Below are positions 5,160 through 6,671 of a stretch of DNA of 6,671 nucleotides, piece after piece (position 1 is the stretch's first letter; every line of letters starts with the position of its first letter). The stretch covers positions 1 through 6,671 of the forward strand of contig JAGTQT010000077.1 in assembly GCA_018396615.1 (NCBI GenBank). Direction: 5' to 3'. The position numbers and the translations under genes are program-made. The notes under the pieces were generated by a model. That model was not told where the DNA came from, did not search any database, and saw only the letters and a program-made list of their open reading frames with translations. The stretch comes from Candidatus Bathyarchaeota archaeon (GTDB lineage: Archaea; Thermoproteota; Bathyarchaeia; Bathyarchaeales; Bathycorpusculaceae).

Positions 5160-6671
5160 ATGACACGTGTCGCCGTTATAGATGCTGACAAGTGCAAACC
5201 TAAGCATTGTGATAATCTATGCCACCGCTTTTGCCCTATCGTCCGAAGCCGCATGGAAGCCATACGCTTCGAAGCAGGCAAAGCGGTAATTGTGGAATCT
5301 TTGTGCTCTGGCTGTGGAATCTGTGTTAAAAAATGCCCATTCAATGCCATATCAATCGTAAATCTTCCAGACGAACTGGAAAAAGACTGCAGCCACAGGT
5401 TTGGACCTAACACTTTCAAGCTTTTCAGGCTTCCAACACCATCGTCTAGCACCGTGCTAGGGCTGCTAGGTCAAAATGGCATAGGCAAAACGACTACGCT
5501 GAAAATGCTTTCAGGAGAAATAAAACCTAATCTTGGAGATTACGCGAATCCACCTGAATGGAATCAGATTATACAGCATTACAGAGGTTCGACGCTTCAA
5601 GACTATTTTCAGAAGATAAGTGAAGAAAAACTTAAAATCTCGCATAAACCGCAATATGTTGACAAGATTCCAAAGGCTGTTTTCGGAAAAGTTGGAGAGT
5701 TACTTGAAAAAGTCGATGAAAGAGGTAAACTCGGCGAAATCGCCGATCAACTTGAACTGAAACAATTCTGGGATCGCCATCTCAACGTATTAAGTGGAGG
5801 AGAACTACAACGAGTAGCCGTAGCCGCCGCAATCTGTCGAGAAGCAGATGTCTATCTATTCGACGAGCCTTCTAGCTACTTGGACGTGAAGCAAAGGCTT
5901 GAAATTGCCAAGGCAATAAGAAGCTTAAAAGAGGCCCAGAAAACAATAGTTATCGCTGAACATGACTTGGCGATAATTGACTATCTGTCTGATCAAATCT
6001 GTCTTTTCTACGGAGAACCAGGCGTTTACGGCGTGGTTTCAAATGTACATGGTGTTAGAACGGGTATTAACATCTATTTGCAGGGATACATTCCAGATGA
6101 GAATGTTCGCTTTAGAAAAGAGGCAGTGGTGTTCCACGAAAAGCCTCCTACAAAGAGCTCTGAGGCTGGTGAAACATTGCTGGCGTGGGAGCAGATTGAG
6201 AAGACATACAAAGGCTTCAAGCTTGTTGCACATGCTGGGCAGATAAAAAGAGGGAAAGTCATCGGGATTCTTGGCGCAAACGGCATAGGCAAGACAACAT
6301 TCGTCAAAATCCTCGCCGGCATAGAGGAGACGGATGATGGAAAGAAATTTGGCGAGCTGAAAGTAAGCTATAAGCCACAATATATCTCAGCCGAATACGA
6401 AGGCACGGTTCGTGGGCTTTTGATGAGCGTCGCTAAAGAGGATTTCTCCTCTAGCTGGTATCGAACCGAAATCATTCAGCCCCTCAAAATGGACTCCCTT
6501 ATGGATAGAAACGTCACCGAACTCAGCGGAGGGGAACTGCAGAAAGTAGCCATCGCCGCATGTCTATCACAACAAGCAGATCTCTTCCTGCTTGATGAGC
6601 CAAGCGCCTATCTAGACGTCGAAGAACGCTTAAGCATGGCCAGAGTCATTCGTAGAGTCGTTGAAAGCCGT
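5160..6671 (+). CDS. abce1: ABCE1/Rli1 ribosome-recycling ATPase (partial, C-terminus beyond window)
   Basis: ABCE1 splits post-termination ribosomes into subunits, working with aRF1 or Pelota, using two ATPase domains and an iron-sulfur domain. The window holds 504 codons of about 590-600. Seen: eight cluster cysteines (C12, C17, C21, C25; C49, C52, C55, C59) for two [4Fe-4S] clusters. First ATPase domain: Walker A GQNGIGKT (104-111), Y-loop QYVDKIPK (165-172), signature LSGGE (211-215), Walker B with D235-E236, and H-loop H268. A hinge (about 285-320) leads to the second domain: GANGIGKT (372-379), QY (407-408), LSGGE (455-459) and D479-E480. Its H-loop and second hinge lie past the edge. 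The ATG at 5160 is certain because an in-frame TGA (5154-5156) lies just upstream. No strong ribosome binding site is seen; a short leader from the TATA box at 5117 is likely. All catalytic motifs present are intact. Confidence 0.97.
   Translation, partial: MTRVAVIDADKCKPKHCDNLCHRFCPIVRSRMEAIRFEAGKAVIVESLCSGCGICVKKCPFNAISIVNLPDELEKDCSHRFGPNTFKLFRLPTPSSSTVLGLLGQNGIGKTTTLKMLSGEIKPNLGDYANPPEWNQIIQHYRGSTLQDYFQKISEEKLKISHKPQYVDKIPKAVFGKVGELLEKVDERGKLGEIADQLELKQFWDRHLNVLSGGELQRVAVAAAICREADVYLFDEPSSYLDVKQRLEIAKAIRSLKEAQKTIVIAEHDLAIIDYLSDQICLFYGEPGVYGVVSNVHGVRTGINIYLQGYIPDENVRFRKEAVVFHEKPPTKSSEAGETLLAWEQIEKTYKGFKLVAHAGQIKRGKVIGILGANGIGKTTFVKILAGIEETDDGKKFGELKVSYKPQYISAEYEGTVRGLLMSVAKEDFSSSWYRTEIIQPLKMDSLMDRNVTELSGGELQKVAIAACLSQQADLFLLDEPSAYLDVEERLSMARVIRRVVESR

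Noticed and set aside
5144..5452. Minus-strand frame of 102 codons at the start of ABCE1
   Set aside because: It lies opposite the iron-sulfur domain of ABCE1, whose cysteines are all present on the plus strand.
6039..6380. Minus-strand frames and a plus-strand frame (5977-6246) within ABCE1
   Set aside because: They are shadows of the hinge and second ATPase domain, which are intact in the ABCE1 frame.

Overview
The window is archaeal chromosomal DNA. The signs are a KEOPS subunit of the Cgi121 family, a Tan1-type THUMP protein, an ABCE1/Rli1 ribosome-recycling ATPase, TATA-like boxes about 25 bases before transcript or gene starts, oligo-T terminators, and frequent GTG/TTG starts beside good Shine-Dalgarno (SD) sequences complementary to CACCUCC. 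Moderate base composition and this gene mix would suit a TACK-type lineage such as Bathyarchaeia, but that placement is a guess. No insertion sequence, CRISPR array, tRNA or rRNA gene was seen.

Layout. Positions 1-836 (minus) hold a glutamate formimidoyltransferase whose C-terminus is cut by the window edge. Positions 929-1804 (minus) encode an unrecognised secreted protein held by a C-terminal membrane anchor. A divergent promoter region (1805-1925) separates it from a plus-strand pair: a COG2236-type purine phosphoribosyltransferase (1926-2528) overlapping a cgi121 gene (2525-3094) by ATGA. Convergent to this pair, with two bases between stops, is a tan1-like gene (3097-3618, minus), apparently leaderless. 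Upstream of it, on the same strand, is a candidate C/D box guide RNA (3695-3759). Then come three plus-strand genes, each with its own promoter-like sequence: isoaspartyl peptidase/L-asparaginase (3869-4840), a 24-residue open reading frame of only Glu, Asp, Trp, Phe and the initiator Met (4965-5039), and ABCE1 (5160 to the window end, C-terminus missing).

Theme. The right two thirds lean toward translation: t6A tRNA modification (Cgi121), tRNA acetylation partner (Tan1), a possible RNA-methylation guide, and ribosome splitting (ABCE1). The other genes are metabolic (C1/histidine, purine salvage, isoaspartate/asparagine hydrolysis). The most unusual object is the acidic-aromatic mini-protein in front of ABCE1. 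It has the best ribosome binding site in the window and a 12-base tandem repeat over its predicted TATA box.
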